Source of the DNA: Aureimonas endophytica
GTDB lineage: Bacteria > Pseudomonadota > Alphaproteobacteria > Rhizobiales > Rhizobiaceae
Assembly (NCBI RefSeq): GCF_014642635.1
Contig: NZ_BMIQ01000001.1
Location: forward strand, 744,001 to 808,000
Reading direction: 5' to 3'
Length of the DNA stretch: 64,000 bases
Under the pieces are notes generated by a model. It searched no databases. It saw nothing but the letters and a program-made list of their open reading frames with translations, and was not told where the DNA came from. A program made the translations under genes and the position numbers. Shown one piece after another: positions 19,484 through 29,225 of this stretch (positions within the stretch are counted from its first letter, which is position 1; the number at the start of each line of letters is the position of its first letter).

Positions 19484-20104
19484 GTGTACGAAGTCCTCGA
19501 TCTCGTCAGCAGGTTCGGTCCCATCATCGTCCTGATCGGGACGTTCTTCGAGGGCGAGGTCTTCGCGATCATCGGCGGCTTCCTCGCCTATCGCGGCTCG
19601 CATTCCCTGGAATTCATCGTCGCCCTCGCCTTCGTTGGCTCCTTCTGCGGCGACGCGGCGGTGTTTCTCTTCGCGCGCTTTTGCTCGGCCCATCGCTGGG
19701 TGCAGCGCTGGAAGGAAAAGCCGAAATTCGCCCGGGCCATCCGCCTGGTCGAGAAGTACCACGCCTATTTCGTGATCGTGAACCGCTACATCTACGGCCT
19801 CAGAATGCCGGGCCTCATCGCGCTCGGCCTGTCCTCGATCTCGATCCCGCGCTTTCTCGTCCTGAACTTCATCGGCGCGGGCATCTGGGCCGGCCTGTTC
19901 ACGACGATCGGCTTTGTCTTCGGCTATTCGATCAATTCGGTCTTCGCGCGGCTGGAAATGATGGAGCGCGGCGTCGGCATCACGCTCGGCGTCATCGCCG
20001 TCGGTCTGGCGCTCTGGTTCGCCTGGCGGCAATGGGGGCCGGCGGTCTTCGGCCGGGCGCGCGGCGAGACGCCGGAAAAGCTGGAGGACGACCGGGCGCG
20101 CTGA
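19484..20104 (+). CDS. DedA family membrane protein
   Basis: The 206-residue inner-membrane protein has about five hydrophobic segments. The family features are an early acidic residue in IGTFFEGEVFAIIGG and the conserved region VNRYIYGLRMPGLIALGL, which contains the essential Arg of DedA proteins. Members act as membrane transporters or scramblases in undecaprenyl-phosphate recycling and proton-motive-force homeostasis. Translation appears to begin at GTG 19484. It follows the DUF1003 gene and is convergent with the DAHP synthase gene. Confidence 0.88.
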   Translation: MYEVLDLVSRFGPIIVLIGTFFEGEVFAIIGGFLAYRGSHSLEFIVALAFVGSFCGDAAVFLFARFCSAHRWVQRWKEKPKFARAIRLVEKYHAYFVIVNRYIYGLRMPGLIALGLSSISIPRFLVLNFIGAGIWAGLFTTIGFVFGYSINSVFARLEMMERGVGITLGVIAVGLALWFAWRQWGPAVFGRARGETPEKLEDDRAR

Positions 20105-20131
20105 GCGCCCGGCCGTTCGTCGGTCTTTCGA

Positions 20132-21511
20132 TCAGAAGTTGGCGGCCTGCTTCGGCATCTGCGCCGCGAGATCCTTCTTGAGAAGCTCGGCGACGAGGAA
20201 GGCGAGTTCCAGCGCCTGATAGGCGTTGAGACGCGGGTCGCAATGCGTGTGGTAGCGGTCGGACAGGTCTTCCGCCGAGACCATGCGCGAGCCGCCGGTG
20301 CATTCCGTCACGTCCTTGCCGGTCATCTCGATATGGATGCCGCCGGCATGGCTGCCTTCCGCCTGATGCACGTCGAAGAAGCTCTTCACCTCCGACAGGA
20401 TGCGGTCGAAGGGCCGCGTCTTGTAGCCGTTCACCGAGATGGTGTTGCCGTGCATCGGGTCGCAGGACCATACGACCTTGCGGCCCTCGCGCTCCACGGC
20501 CCGCACCAGCTTGGGCAGATGCGCCTCGACCTTGTCATGGCCGAAACGGGCGATCAGCGTCAGCCGGCCCGGCTTGTTCTGCGGGTTGAGGATGTCGATC
20601 AGCCGCAGCAGGCCGTCCGGCTCCAGCGAGGGGCCGCATTTCAGGCCGAGCGGGTTCTTGATGCCCCGGCAGAACTCGACATGGGCATTGCCTTCCTGGC
20701 GCGTGCGGTCGCCGATCCAGATCATGTGGCCGGAGGTCGCGTACCAGTCGCCGGACGTCGAATCGACGCGCGTCAGCGCCTGCTCGTAGCCGAGCAGCAG
20801 CGCCTCGTGGCTGGTGAAGAAATCCGTCTCGCGCAGCGCCGGATGCGTGTCGGCGGTGATGCCGATCGCCCGCATGAAGTTCATCGTCTCCGAGATGCGA
20901 TCGGCCAGGTGCCCGTAGCGCTCGCCCTGCGGCGAGCCGGAGATGAAGCCGAGCATCCACTGATGCACATTGTCGAGATTGGCATAGCCGCCCTGCGCGA
21001 AGGCGCGCAGCAGGTTCAGCGTCGCCGCCGACTGGCGATAGGCCTCGAGCTGGCGCTCGGGGTTCGGCACGCGCGCCGCCTCGTTGAACTCGATGCCGTT
21101 GACGATGTCGCCGCGATAGGCCGGCAGAGTCACCTCGCCCTTCGTCTCGCTGCCCGAGGAGCGCGGCTTGGCGAACTGACCGGCGATGCGGCCGACCTTC
21201 ACCACCGGCGAGGAGGCCGCGAAGGTGAGGACGACGGCCATCTGGAGGAAGGCGCGGAAGAAGTCGCGGATATTGTCCGCGCCATGTTCGGCGAAGCTCT
21301 CGGCGCAGTCGCCTCCCTGAAGCAGGAAGGCGCGACCTTCGGCGACGTCACCCAGGGCCCGGGTGAGCTTCCGCGCCTCGCCTGCAAAAACCAGCGGCGG
21401 AAACGAGGCCAGCTTGCGCTCGGTCTCGGCGAGCAGGCCGAGATCCGGATAGACCGGCGCCTGTTCGATCGGCATCGCTCGCCAGCTCTGCGGCGTCCAC
21501 TCCTTGCCCAT
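20132..21511 (-). CDS. Class II 3-deoxy-7-phosphoheptulonate (DAHP) synthase
   Basis: This 459-residue enzyme condenses phosphoenolpyruvate and erythrose 4-phosphate, the first step of the shikimate pathway. It is the plant-like class II (AroA-II) form. Landmarks are [12 protein letters not shown] with the metal-binding Cys, [46 protein letters not shown] and the Cys/Gly-rich VTECTGG. Length is typical of the class (about 450-460). It stands alone, convergent with the DedA gene, and the start at 21511 is supported by an AAAGGAAA stretch upstream on its strand. Confidence 0.95.
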   Translation of the reverse strand: MGKEWTPQSWRAMPIEQAPVYPDLGLLAETERKLASFPPLVFAGEARKLTRALGDVAEGRAFLLQGGDCAESFAEHGADNIRDFFRAFLQMAVVLTFAASSPVVKVGRIAGQFAKPRSSGSETKGEVTLPAYRGDIVNGIEFNEAARVPNPERQLEAYRQSAATLNLLRAFAQGGYANLDNVHQWMLGFISGSPQGERYGHLADRISETMNFMRAIGITADTHPALRETDFFTSHEALLLGYEQALTRVDSTSGDWYATSGHMIWIGDRTRQEGNAHVEFCRGIKNPLGLKCGPSLEPDGLLRLIDILNPQNKPGRLTLIARFGHDKVEAHLPKLVRAVEREGRKVVWSCDPMHGNTISVNGYKTRPFDRILSEVKSFFDVHQAEGSHAGGIHIEMTGKDVTECTGGSRMVSAEDLSDRYHTHCDPRLNAYQALELAFLVAELLKKDLAAQMPKQAANF

Positions 21512-21618
21512 GGGTCTTTTCCTTTCGGCCGTCTTCGGCCGGTTTCCGCGCCTTCTTCAGCTTATCCAAACGCGGTTCAACTTGGACGGCGGGGTTTAAG
21601 CACGGGCGCGCCGGCTTG

Positions 21619-22143
21619 TCATCCGCCCCGGATCGCGCCGTCCCGCCGCCAGACGACGGCGATCTCCGGGGCCGACGGGCCGAAGCCGGCGCAGAGGGCC
21701 GCGAGCCCCGCCTCGGAGAACGCGCCGTCGAAGGACGCGCGGTCGAGCATCAGATGGTCCGGCAGGCCGCCCCGCGCAAGAAGCGCGCCGAGGCGGCGAA
21801 AGAGCTCCGTGTCGCCGAGCGACGGCCGGGCCTCGCCCGGTCGCGCCGGCAGCGCGGTGATCCGCACCGCCGGCCCGGCCAGAAGGGCGGCGAGCTGGCG
21901 ATCCGGCAGAGCGGCCAGGGCGCGCGGCGCCAGGACGCGGTGCGCATCGGCCAGCGGCAGCGACAGCGCCTCGGACAGGACGAGGACGGGCGACGGCGAG
22001 CCGGCAAGCGCGATTTCCGTCGGTGCGTCGATCAGCGTGACGCGAAGCGCGCGGCGCGGCGCGGCCATGGCGGCGGGCCCGGCGAGGACGAGGCCGCCGG
22101 CGCCGAGGATCAGGCTGCGCCGCGTGAGCTCGAAGCGCCCCAT
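21619..22143 (-). CDS. Small Tat-type exported protein of unknown function
   Basis: The product has 174 residues. It opens with a twin-arginine-like signal (TRRSLILGAGG, Arg8-Arg9, then a hydrophobic stretch and AMAAP), so export to the periplasm by Tat is likely. The mature part is Ala/Leu/Arg-rich with a small mixed alpha/beta look; I recognise no family. The gene starts 3 bases after the GH3 glycosidase stop codon on the same strand, so the two are almost certainly co-transcribed. A link to polysaccharide turnover is inference only. Confidence 0.6.
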   Translation of the reverse strand: MGRFELTRRSLILGAGGLVLAGPAAMAAPRRALRVTLIDAPTEIALAGSPSPVLVLSEALSLPLADAHRVLAPRALAALPDRQLAALLAGPAVRITALPARPGEARPSLGDTELFRRLGALLARGGLPDHLMLDRASFDGAFSEAGLAALCAGFGPSAPEIAVVWRRDGAIRGG

Positions 22144-22146
22144 CGC

Positions 22147-24276
22147 TCAAGCCTCCGTCACTTCGACGCGCGCGGCGAGAAGCGCGGTGCGGTCGGCGCT
22201 CGGTCCGACCAGGATGTCGTAGTCGCCGGGCTCGACGGCGGAGACGAGGTCGGGGCCGAGAAAGCGCAGCGCCTCGACGGGCAGCAGCATCACCGCCCGC
22301 CCCGTCTCGCCGGGCTGGAGCTGGAGCTTGGTGAAGCCCTTCAGTTCCAGAAGCGGCCGGGCGACGCGGGCGACGCGCTTGCGGGCGAAGAGGAAGATCG
22401 TCTCCTCCGCCGCGGCCGGCCCCTGGTTGGCGAGTTCCACCTCGACCACCAGCGTGTCGGCGGCCATGGCGCGCGCCGGCGTGGCCTTCAGACCCGAATA
22501 GGCGAAGCGGCCATAGGTCAGCCCGTGGCCGAAGGGAAAGAGCGGCGCCGTCGAGAGGTCGATATATTTGCTCGTGTAATGCGCGTCGGAGGCCGGGCGG
22601 CCGGAGGGCCGTTCGCCGAAGAAGATCGGCACCTGGCCCACCGAGCGCGGCCAGGTCACCGGCAGGCGGCCGCCGGGCGAGGCGCGGCCGGTGAGGAGAT
22701 CGGCGATCCCGTTTCCGGCTTCGCTGCCGCCGAACCAGGTGGCGAGCACCGCACCCGCCCGCTCGAACAGCCAGGGCACGGCGAGCGGCCGGCCGGCGGC
22801 GAGGAGGACCACGGTCGGCCGGCCGAGATCGAGGACGCTTCGGGCGAAATTCGTCTGGTTGCCGGGAAGGTCGAGATCGGAACGGCTGGCCGCCTCGCCG
22901 CTCATGTCGCGCGATTCGCCGAGGCAGAGGACGACGAGATCGGCTTCCCGCGCCAGCGCCAGCGCCGGCTCGATGCCCGCCTCGTCCTCGCTGTCGATGC
23001 CGATGCCGCGCGCGTGGCGGATGTCGCAATCCAGCCGGGCGGCCCGGAGGCCCGCGAGAAAGGTCACGACTTCCTTCGCATCGCCCGCGCCGGACCAGCT
23101 GCCCAGCATGTCGGTCGGCGCGTCGGCGAGCGGCCCGATCATCGCGATGCGCTGCGGATGGGGCTTCAGCGGCAGGAGACCGTCGCGATGGGTGAGGAGC
23201 ACGGCCGAGCGCCGCGCCGCCTCGCGCGCCGCCGTGCGCCGTTCGTCCCGGCCGGCGGCGATATCGGCCTCGCGCCGGAAGGGATCGTCGAAGAGGCCGA
23301 GGCGCTCCTTCAGGCCGAGCACGCGCCGCACCGCCCGCTCGATCGCCTCCATCGTGACGAGCCCCCGCTCCAGCGCGGTCGGCAGGCCCTTCAGATAGGC
23401 GTCGCTCATCATGTCGATATCGACGCCGGCATTCAGCGCCAGCGCGGCCGCCTCGGCGAGATCGGCGGCGACGCCATGGATGACAAGCTCGGCGATCGCG
23501 TTGTAGTCGCTGACGACGACGCCCTCGAACCCCGCCTCGCGGCGCAGCCAGCCGTCGAGAAGCGGCCCGTTCGCCGTCATCGGCACGCCGGAGAGATCGG
23601 AAAAGGCCGGCATCGCGCCCGCCGCGCCGACCCGGACGGCGGCGAGGAAGGGCGGCAGATAGACCTCGCGCAGCGTCCGCTCCGACATGTCGGTCGAGGC
23701 ATAGTCGCGCCCCGCCACCGCCGCGCCATAGGCGACGAAATGCTTCACCACCGCCGCGACGCTGCCCGGCGCGCCGAGGCTGGCGCCCTGGAAGCCGCGC
23801 ACCTTCGCCTCCGCGAAGAGCGAGGCGACGAGCGTGTCCTCGCCCGGCCCCTCGGCGATCCGGCCCCAGCGCGGGTCGCGCGCGACGTCGAGCATCGGCG
23901 CGAAGGTGATGGCGACGCCCTCGGCGGCGGCTTCCGTCGCGGCGATCCGCGCCGTGCGCTCCCAGAGCGCCGGATCGAAGCTCGCCGTCTCGCCGAGCGG
24001 GATCGGAAACAGCGTGCGATGGCCGTGCACCACATCGAAGCCGAGGAGCAGCGGAATCTTCAGCCGCGATTCCTCCAGCGCGATCCTCTGGACGCGGCGC
24101 GTCGCCTCGCGGCCGAAGACGTTCAGGAGGCTGCCGGCCTCGCCGCGCCGCACCGAGTCCTCGGCATTGTCCGCCAGAACCGGGCCGGTGACGGAAAAGC
24201 CGGCCGAGAGCATCGCCAATTGCCCGAGCTTCTCGCCGAGCGTCATCTCCGCCAGAAGGGAATCGATGCGCGGCAC
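22147..24276 (-). CDS. bglX: Beta-glucosidase-like glycoside hydrolase, family GH3
   Basis: The 709-residue enzyme has the GH3 N-terminal barrel (about residues 10-330), with the substrate-binding KHFVAYG and the catalytic nucleophile Asp in GVVVSDYNAI. An alpha/beta sandwich domain (about 360-570) and a C-terminal fibronectin III-like domain (about 620-705) follow. The general layout is that of BglX-type beta-glucosidases that release glucose or xylose from oligosaccharides. Unlike E. coli BglX there is no N-terminal signal peptide, so it may act in the cytoplasm. It is followed directly by the small Tat-type gene. The true sugar substrate cannot be told from sequence. Confidence 0.88.
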   Translation of the reverse strand: MPRIDSLLAEMTLGEKLGQLAMLSAGFSVTGPVLADNAEDSVRRGEAGSLLNVFGREATRRVQRIALEESRLKIPLLLGFDVVHGHRTLFPIPLGETASFDPALWERTARIAATEAAAEGVAITFAPMLDVARDPRWGRIAEGPGEDTLVASLFAEAKVRGFQGASLGAPGSVAAVVKHFVAYGAAVAGRDYASTDMSERTLREVYLPPFLAAVRVGAAGAMPAFSDLSGVPMTANGPLLDGWLRREAGFEGVVVSDYNAIAELVIHGVAADLAEAAALALNAGVDIDMMSDAYLKGLPTALERGLVTMEAIERAVRRVLGLKERLGLFDDPFRREADIAAGRDERRTAAREAARRSAVLLTHRDGLLPLKPHPQRIAMIGPLADAPTDMLGSWSGAGDAKEVVTFLAGLRAARLDCDIRHARGIGIDSEDEAGIEPALALAREADLVVLCLGESRDMSGEAASRSDLDLPGNQTNFARSVLDLGRPTVVLLAAGRPLAVPWLFERAGAVLATWFGGSEAGNGIADLLTGRASPGGRLPVTWPRSVGQVPIFFGERPSGRPASDAHYTSKYIDLSTAPLFPFGHGLTYGRFAYSGLKATPARAMAADTLVVEVELANQGPAAAEETIFLFARKRVARVARPLLELKGFTKLQLQPGETGRAVMLLPVEALRFLGPDLVSAVEPGDYDILVGPSADRTALLAARVEVTEA

Positions 24277-24303
24277 GATGCGTCTCCTCTCACGCCGGTC
24301 GGA

Positions 24304-24960
24304 TCAGTCGTCCGCGAAGGCGACGCCGCGCCCGGCGAGCAGCGCGTCGAAGCGCTCCGCCTCGCCCGGCCGCAGCCGGACGGCGCGCGGATAGCGCGGC
24401 GCGGCGCGATCGCGGATCACCACGGTCTCGAAGCCCTCCGTCTCGGCCACGAACCGCTCCAGCCCCGCCTCGCCATGGATCGCGAGGAAGCCTTGCAGGA
24501 CGGCGTCGAGATAGGATTGGAGGATGGCCGAGCCGGTCTCCGCCGCCGTTTCCGTTGTCCGCGTCGCCTCGTAGAGGAAGACGGGCACCGGCACGTCCGG
24601 CATGGCCTCGATCGTCAGGACCTCCGGGCCGAGGCTGCGCCGGTCGTAGCCGGCCTCGCGCTCGTCCACCGCCGGCAGATGGTCGGCGAGATCGTAGACG
24701 ACGACGCCTTGCGTCTCGTGCCCCGGCGCGGGGCGCACCGAAAGAAGCGCGATGCCGACCTCCGGCCGCGGCAGCCAGAAGCGCCGCCAGCCGGTGACGG
24801 CGGCGCGGCGCACCGCCAGGAACTTGGTGCGCAGCGTGTCGCGATTGACCAGCGAACCATAGCCGAAATAGGCGACGACCCGGCCCTCGGCGGCGAGCCG
24901 CGCGAAGTCCGGGTGATCGGGATGGAGGGACGCCGTCCCCGGCGCCTCAGCCCTCGACAC
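24304..24960 (-). CDS. Gamma-glutamylcyclotransferase family protein
   Basis: The 218-residue protein has the family substrate-binding loop YGSL at residues 34-37 (AYFGYGSLVN) and an acidic catalytic-type region DEREAGYDRR. Known members cleave gamma-glutamyl dipeptides or glutathione to 5-oxoproline. Its 5' end overlaps the end of glutathione reductase by 14 bases, so the two genes form an operon, and a role in glutathione turnover would fit that context. The longest-start ATG at 24960 is used; the fold itself begins near residue 28. Confidence 0.75.
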   Translation of the reverse strand: MSRAEAPGTASLHPDHPDFARLAAEGRVVAYFGYGSLVNRDTLRTKFLAVRRAAVTGWRRFWLPRPEVGIALLSVRPAPGHETQGVVVYDLADHLPAVDEREAGYDRRSLGPEVLTIEAMPDVPVPVFLYEATRTTETAAETGSAILQSYLDAVLQGFLAIHGEAGLERFVAETEGFETVVIRDRAAPRYPRAVRLRPGEAERFDALLAGRGVAFADD

Positions 24961-26344
24961 GCGCGCCGTTCCGCAGCCGGTAGCTCGGCTCGTACATGGT
25001 GACGAGCTCTTCCGCCGCCGTCGGATGGACCGCCATGGTGCGGTCGAAATCCTCCTTAGTCAGCCGTGCCTTCACGGCGATGCCGAGAAGCTGGCCCATC
25101 TCGCCGGCATCCGGTCCGAGGACATGGGCGCCGACCACGCGGCGGCTGGCGCCGTCGACGACCAGCTTCATCACCATCGGCTCGCTGCGTGCCGTCAGCG
25201 TCTGGCGCATCGGGCGGAAGCGGGCGCGGTAGACCTCGACCTCGGGCAGGAGCTTGGCGGCGGCGGCCTCCGTCAGACCGACGGCGCCGATCTCGGGCTG
25301 CGAGAAGACGGCGGTCGGGATCGTCTCGAAATCCGGCTTGGTCGGATTGTCGCGGAAGGCGGTCTCGACGAAGCACATCGCCTCGTGGATCGCGACGGGG
25401 GTCAGCTGCACGCGATGCGTCACATCGCCGACGGCGAAGATATGGGGCACCGAGGTGCGGGAATAGTCGTCCACCTTGACGGCGCCACGCTCGTCCAGCG
25501 CGATCCCCGCCGCCTCGCAGCCGAGATTCTCGGTATTGGCCTGCCGGCCGATCGCCAGCATCACCTGATCTGCCTCGATCACGTCGCCGCCGAGAAGATG
25601 CGCCGCAAGACGGCCGCCGTCGCCTCGCGTGACGCGCTCGATCGCCTCCTCGCAGCGGATCTCCATGCCCTTCTGCGCCATCGCCTGATGCAACTCGTGC
25701 CGCAGATCGTCGTCGAAGCCCTGGAGGATCTCCTTGCCGCGATAGACGAGCGTCACCTTGGCGCCGAGGCCGAGAAAGATATTGGCGAATTCCACCGCGA
25801 TATAGCCGCCGCCGAGGATGACGACGGAGCGCGGCATCTCCTTCAGATGGAAGGCTTCGTTGGAGGTGATGCAATGCTCGGCGCCCGGCAGGCTCGGATG
25901 GCGGCTGGCGCGCCCCCCGACCGCGACAAGGATCGTCTCGGCCGTAACGCGGCGGCCGTGGTCCACGAGGCGGATCTCGTGCGGCCCTTCCAGGACGGCG
26001 CGGGTCGGAAACAGCTCGACGCCGGCCTTCGCCAGATTCGTCTGATAGATGCTTTCGAGCCGGGCGATCTCCCGGTCCTTGTTGGCGATCAGCGTCGGCC
26101 AGTCGAAGCTCGTCTCGCCGACCGTCCAGCCATAGGCGGCGGCATCCTCGAAGCTTTCGGGAAATTGCGAAGCGTAGACGAGGAGCTTCTTCGGCACGCA
26201 GCCGCGAATCACGCAGGTGCCGCCGAAGCGATATTCCTCGGCGATGGCGACGCGCTTGCCGAGTATCGCCGCCCGGCGGGCGCCGCGCACGCCGCCCGAG
26301 CCGCCGCCGATGACGAAGAGATCGTAGTCATATGCCTGGCTCAT
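24947..26344 (-). CDS. gor: Glutathione-disulfide reductase
   Basis: The 465-residue flavoenzyme reduces oxidised glutathione with NADPH. The FAD-binding GGGSGGVRGARRA is at residues 13-26. The redox-active cysteines are Cys44 and Cys49 in GGTCVIRGCVPKK. An NADPH-binding Rossmann motif lies in ILGGGYIAVEFA, and the C-terminal catalytic His is in MAVHPTAAEE. The absence of mitochondrial-type extensions and the RGCVPKK pattern indicate glutathione reductase and not lipoamide dehydrogenase. It is the first gene of a two-gene operon with the cyclotransferase-like gene. A terminator at 26390 separates it from the gene upstream. Confidence 0.95.
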   Translation of the reverse strand: MSQAYDYDLFVIGGGSGGVRGARRAAILGKRVAIAEEYRFGGTCVIRGCVPKKLLVYASQFPESFEDAAAYGWTVGETSFDWPTLIANKDREIARLESIYQTNLAKAGVELFPTRAVLEGPHEIRLVDHGRRVTAETILVAVGGRASRHPSLPGAEHCITSNEAFHLKEMPRSVVILGGGYIAVEFANIFLGLGAKVTLVYRGKEILQGFDDDLRHELHQAMAQKGMEIRCEEAIERVTRGDGGRLAAHLLGGDVIEADQVMLAIGRQANTENLGCEAAGIALDERGAVKVDDYSRTSVPHIFAVGDVTHRVQLTPVAIHEAMCFVETAFRDNPTKPDFETIPTAVFSQPEIGAVGLTEAAAAKLLPEVEVYRARFRPMRQTLTARSEPMVMKLVVDGASRRVVGAHVLGPDAGEMGQLLGIAVKARLTKEDFDRTMAVHPTAAEELVTMYEPSYRLRNGARVEG

Positions 26345-26389
26345 CGAAGCCGCCCCTCATCGCCCCGCGACATTTGCGGGATCGACAAC

Positions 26390-26417
26390 AAAGAAAAGGC
26401 GGCCGTCAAGGCCGCCT
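26390..26417 (-). terminator. Rho-independent terminator downstream of the DUF2059 gene
   Basis: On the minus strand an 8-bp stem (AGGCGGCC with GGCCGCCT, arms 26410-26417 and 26397-26404) with a 5-base loop runs into TTTTCTTTG. It lies 30 bases beyond the DUF2059 stop and 46 bases before the gor start, insulating the two. Confidence 0.85.
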
Positions 26418-26446
26418 CGATCCCGCCCGCGCCTGCGAAAGCGCGC

Positions 26447-27022
26447 TTACTGCGAGGAGGCCTGGCCCGCCGTCGTCGTCGGCAGGGCCGCGCCGCCCGG
26501 CAGCGTCGCGCCGCTGCCGTTCTGGGCGAGAAGTTGGGACATGCCCTCGGCCGCCTTGGAGCGCAGGTCGCGCAGGATGCCGTTCGACCAGACATCCGCC
26601 GCCGCCAGCATCTCGCGGCTGGCGATCGGGCCCTGCTTCAGAAGCTTCTTGCCGGCGGCGGAATTGTAGAAGGCGGCGATGTCCTTCAGTTCCTGCTCGG
26701 TGAAGAGCTTGGCATAGACGCGGCTGACCTCGGTCTCGAGATCGGCGCGGCGCGGCGCGAGCTCCAGCGCCTTGTCGTCCACCATGTCGGAAATCTGCGG
26801 CTGCATGTCGGGATTGCTGCCGATGAGATCGGATTTGATCTGCGTCGCGGCGTTCATGAGGATGTTGTCGAACTGCTCGGTCGAGTCGATCGCGTCGACC
26901 GCCGCCCGCGCCGCCGCGAGATGCGAGGGGGCGATCTCCTGCGCGGCGGCCGGCACCGTCACCGCCAGACCGGCGACGACGACGGCGAGAATCCCGCCGC
27001 GAATCGTGTTCATGAGAACCAT
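26447..27022 (-). CDS. DUF2059 family exported protein
   Basis: The 191-residue protein starts at ATG 27022, with GGAGACAGGA just upstream (27013 is an alternative). A signal peptide ends about VPAAAQE, so the protein is periplasmic. The mature region is alpha-helical and contains the family-typical region VYAKLFTEQELKDIAAFYNSAAGKKLL, which gives the DUF2059 assignment; no enzymatic function is known for this family. The C-terminal 25 residues are Gly/Ala/Thr-rich and probably disordered. It is transcribed in the same direction as rpiA, 158 bases downstream of it. Confidence 0.8.
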   Translation of the reverse strand: MVLMNTIRGGILAVVVAGLAVTVPAAAQEIAPSHLAAARAAVDAIDSTEQFDNILMNAATQIKSDLIGSNPDMQPQISDMVDDKALELAPRRADLETEVSRVYAKLFTEQELKDIAAFYNSAAGKKLLKQGPIASREMLAAADVWSNGILRDLRSKAAEGMSQLLAQNGSGATLPGGAALPTTTAGQASSQ

Positions 27023-27180
27023 GACAGTCCTGTCTCCATCCCTAAGGCGATGCGCGCGCCCGGTAGGTCGTTGATCCGGCGGCGTTCCTAACCAATCGGC
27101 CAGCGAAGCCGCAAGCCCCGTCCGCGCCGTGCCCGCAAAGGCGATGGCGACAGCGGCCGGCGGCCCCGGCCGCATGGCGG

Positions 27181-27879
27181 CTAGGGATTGCCGAGAATGC
27201 TGATTCCGTCGTCGCCGGCGATGAGGGCCGCCTTGGCATAGCCGATGAACAGGCCATGCTCCACGACGCCGGGAACAGCATGAAGGGCTTCCGAAAGCGC
27301 TTCTGCGTTCGGAATGCGGCCAAAAGATGCGTCGAGGATCAGGTGGCCGTTATCGGTGATGAAGGGTTCGCCCCCGGCCCGCCGCAGCGTGATCTCGCCG
27401 GAAAGGCCCAGCCTGTCGGCCGCGCGGCGAATCGCCAGATAGGTCGCCATCAGGCCGAATCCGTTGACCTCGATCGGCAGCGGAAAGGCGCCGAGCGTCG
27501 CCACCGTCTTGGAGGCATCGGCGATGACGAGCATGCGGCCGGAGGCCGCCGCGACGATCTTCTCGCGCAGGAGCGCCCCGCCGCCTCCCTTCACGAGGCG
27601 CAGCTGCGGATCGATCTCGTCCGCCCCGTCAATCGTGAGGTCCAGTTCGGGAAGCTGCTCGAGCGTCACGATCGGAATCTTCAATTCGGCGCAGAGCCTG
27701 GCCGTGCGCTCCGAGGTGGCGACGCCGGTGATCCTGAGACCGCCGGCGACCTTCTCGCCGAGCGCGCGGACGAAGGCCTCGGCCGTCGAGCCGGTGCCGA
27801 TGCCGAGCCGCATGCCGTCGCGGACATGCGCGAGGGCGGCCCGGCCCACCTTGTCCTTCAACGATGCCGCGTCGGCCAT
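27181..27879 (-). CDS. rpiA: Ribose-5-phosphate isomerase A
   Basis: The 232-residue enzyme interconverts ribose 5-phosphate and ribulose 5-phosphate in the pentose phosphate pathway. Signature motifs are [11 protein letters not shown] (phosphate loop), [10 protein letters not shown] with the catalytic acids, and [14 protein letters not shown] with the catalytic Glu/Lys. The start is [10 protein letters not shown] at 27879; the frame is open to 28089 but that part is Arg-rich and unlike the family. It is divergent from gph with 135 bases between them. Confidence 0.95.
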   Translation of the reverse strand: MADAASLKDKVGRAALAHVRDGMRLGIGTGSTAEAFVRALGEKVAGGLRITGVATSERTARLCAELKIPIVTLEQLPELDLTIDGADEIDPQLRLVKGGGGALLREKIVAAASGRMLVIADASKTVATLGAFPLPIEVNGFGLMATYLAIRRAADRLGLSGEITLRRAGGEPFITDNGHLILDASFGRIPNAEALSEALHAVPGVVEHGLFIGYAKAALIAGDDGISILGNP

Positions 27880-28014
27880 GGCCCGCCCTCCCCGCGCCGC
27901 GTGCGAGCGGCCTTTCCCGCGATCTAGCCGAATCGTCCGCCCCTGTCGAACCGTGCCGCTTGACGCTGCGGCGGGGCCGGCGGAGAAGCGGCTTCCCGGA
28001 CCAAGGACGACCCC

Positions 28015-28692
28015 ATGCCGCTCGCCGTTTTCGATCTCGACGGAACGCTGGTCGACACGGCGCCGGACCTTCTCGCGAGCCTCAATCACTGCCTACTTGC
28101 CGCCGGCCTGCCCGCGACGGTGCTGGAGACCGTCCGGCCCTTCGCCGGACACGGGGCGCGGGTGATGCTGGAACAGGCCTATCGGCAGGAAGGCCGTCTC
28201 CTCTCGCCGGCGGACCTCGACGAGCAGCTGCCGCGCTTCCTCGCCTTCTACGAGGCCCATATCGCGGATGCCTCCCGACCCTTCGAGGGCGCGGTCGCGG
28301 CGATGGACCGCCTGACGCAAGCCGGCTTCACGCTCGCGATCTGCACCAACAAGACCGAGCGCCTCGCACGCATTCTCATGGAAACGCTCGGCCTCGCCGA
28401 ACGCTTCGCGGCGATCTGCGGCGCCGACACCTTCGCGCAGCGCAAGCCCCATCCCGCCCATCTCCTCGGCACGATCGCCCGTGCCGGCGGCATCCCGGCG
28501 ACGAGCGTGATGATCGGCGACACGGCGACCGACACGGACGCCGCCGCCGGTGCCGGCCTGCCCGCGATCCTCGTCGATTTCGGCTATGCCCCGGACCTGC
28601 GGGCCCGGACGGAGGCTTCGGCGATCGTCACGAGCTATGCGGAGCTCGGACCGGAGCTCTGCCATCGCCTGATCGGCGCGGGACGCGATTGA
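28015..28692 (+). CDS. gph: Phosphoglycolate phosphatase-type HAD hydrolase
   Basis: The 225-residue protein is a HAD-superfamily phosphatase. Motif I is DLDGT (nucleophile Asp7), motif II is ICTNKT, motif III has the Lys in AQRKPHP, and motif IV is MIGDTATD. The helical cap between motifs I and II is of the Gph type, so it probably clears 2-phosphoglycolate made in DNA repair or by oxygenase side reactions. Closely related HADs with other substrates cannot be excluded. AAGGA lies just before the start, and tRNA-Val follows 55 bases after the stop. Confidence 0.85.
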   Translation: MPLAVFDLDGTLVDTAPDLLASLNHCLLAAGLPATVLETVRPFAGHGARVMLEQAYRQEGRLLSPADLDEQLPRFLAFYEAHIADASRPFEGAVAAMDRLTQAGFTLAICTNKTERLARILMETLGLAERFAAICGADTFAQRKPHPAHLLGTIARAGGIPATSVMIGDTATDTDAAAGAGLPAILVDFGYAPDLRARTEASAIVTSYAELGPELCHRLIGAGRD

Positions 28693-28747
28693 CGCCCGCC
28701 TCGACCTCGCCTATGAGGGCGCATGGTCACGCGCCGAACGGCGCGAA

Positions 28748-28822
28748 GGGCGCGTAGCTCAGCGGGAGAGCACCTCGTTCACACCGAGGGGGTCACAGGT
28801 TCGATCCCTGTCGCGCCCACCA
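28748..28822 (+). tRNA. tRNA-Val (CAC)
   Basis: The 75 bases fold as a full cloverleaf: acceptor GGGCGCG/CGCGCCC, D-stem GCTC/GAGC, anticodon stem CCTCG/CGAGG with loop TTCACAC (anticodon CAC), T-stem ACAGG/CCTGT with TTCGATC, and an encoded ACCA end. Confidence 0.97.
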
Positions 28823-28939
28823 TAACGACCTCCATCATCGTCATCGACCGGCGGCCGCCATCCTCGCGTGGCGCCGATCTGCCAGTTGCAGGCAAGGCTT
28901 GGCTGCCATGGCTCGCGGAGCGCGCGAGGAGGCCGCCCG

Positions 28940-29209
28940 ATGTCGGACCCCAATCCCCAGACCTACGTCACCACGCATTTCCGCACGCTCGGCTATGCCG
29001 GCGCCCTGCTCTTCACCCTCGCCCCGCCCTTCTTTTTCTACGAGATCTATCTCACCTTCTATACGACCGCCGTCGAGGAGAACCCGACGATCGGCCCGTT
29101 CATGGCGATCGCCCTCGTCCTGTCCTTCGCCAGCATTCCGATGATGCTGGTCGGCCGCCGTCAGCGCTATTCCATCTCGCCGACGACGGACGAATCGCCC
29201 CGGCGGTGA
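28940..29209 (+). CDS. Small two-helix membrane protein, unknown
   Basis: The 89-residue protein starts at ATG 28940 with a good AGGAGG upstream. Two hydrophobic stretches (about residues 20-42 and 52-72) suggest a small integral membrane protein with short polar ends. I do not recognise a family. It lies between tRNA-Val and the convergent nadE, whose stop codon is 17 bases away. Confidence 0.65.
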   Translation: MSDPNPQTYVTTHFRTLGYAGALLFTLAPPFFFYEIYLTFYTTAVEENPTIGPFMAIALVLSFASIPMMLVGRRQRYSISPTTDESPRR

Positions 29210-29225
29210 ACCGCGCGGCGAAGCG

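Noticed and set aside
21616-25002. Plus-strand open frame of over 1100 codons opposite the GH3 and cyclotransferase genes
   Set aside because: The minus-strand frames carry clear enzyme motifs; the plus frame is low-complexity and crosses several genes.
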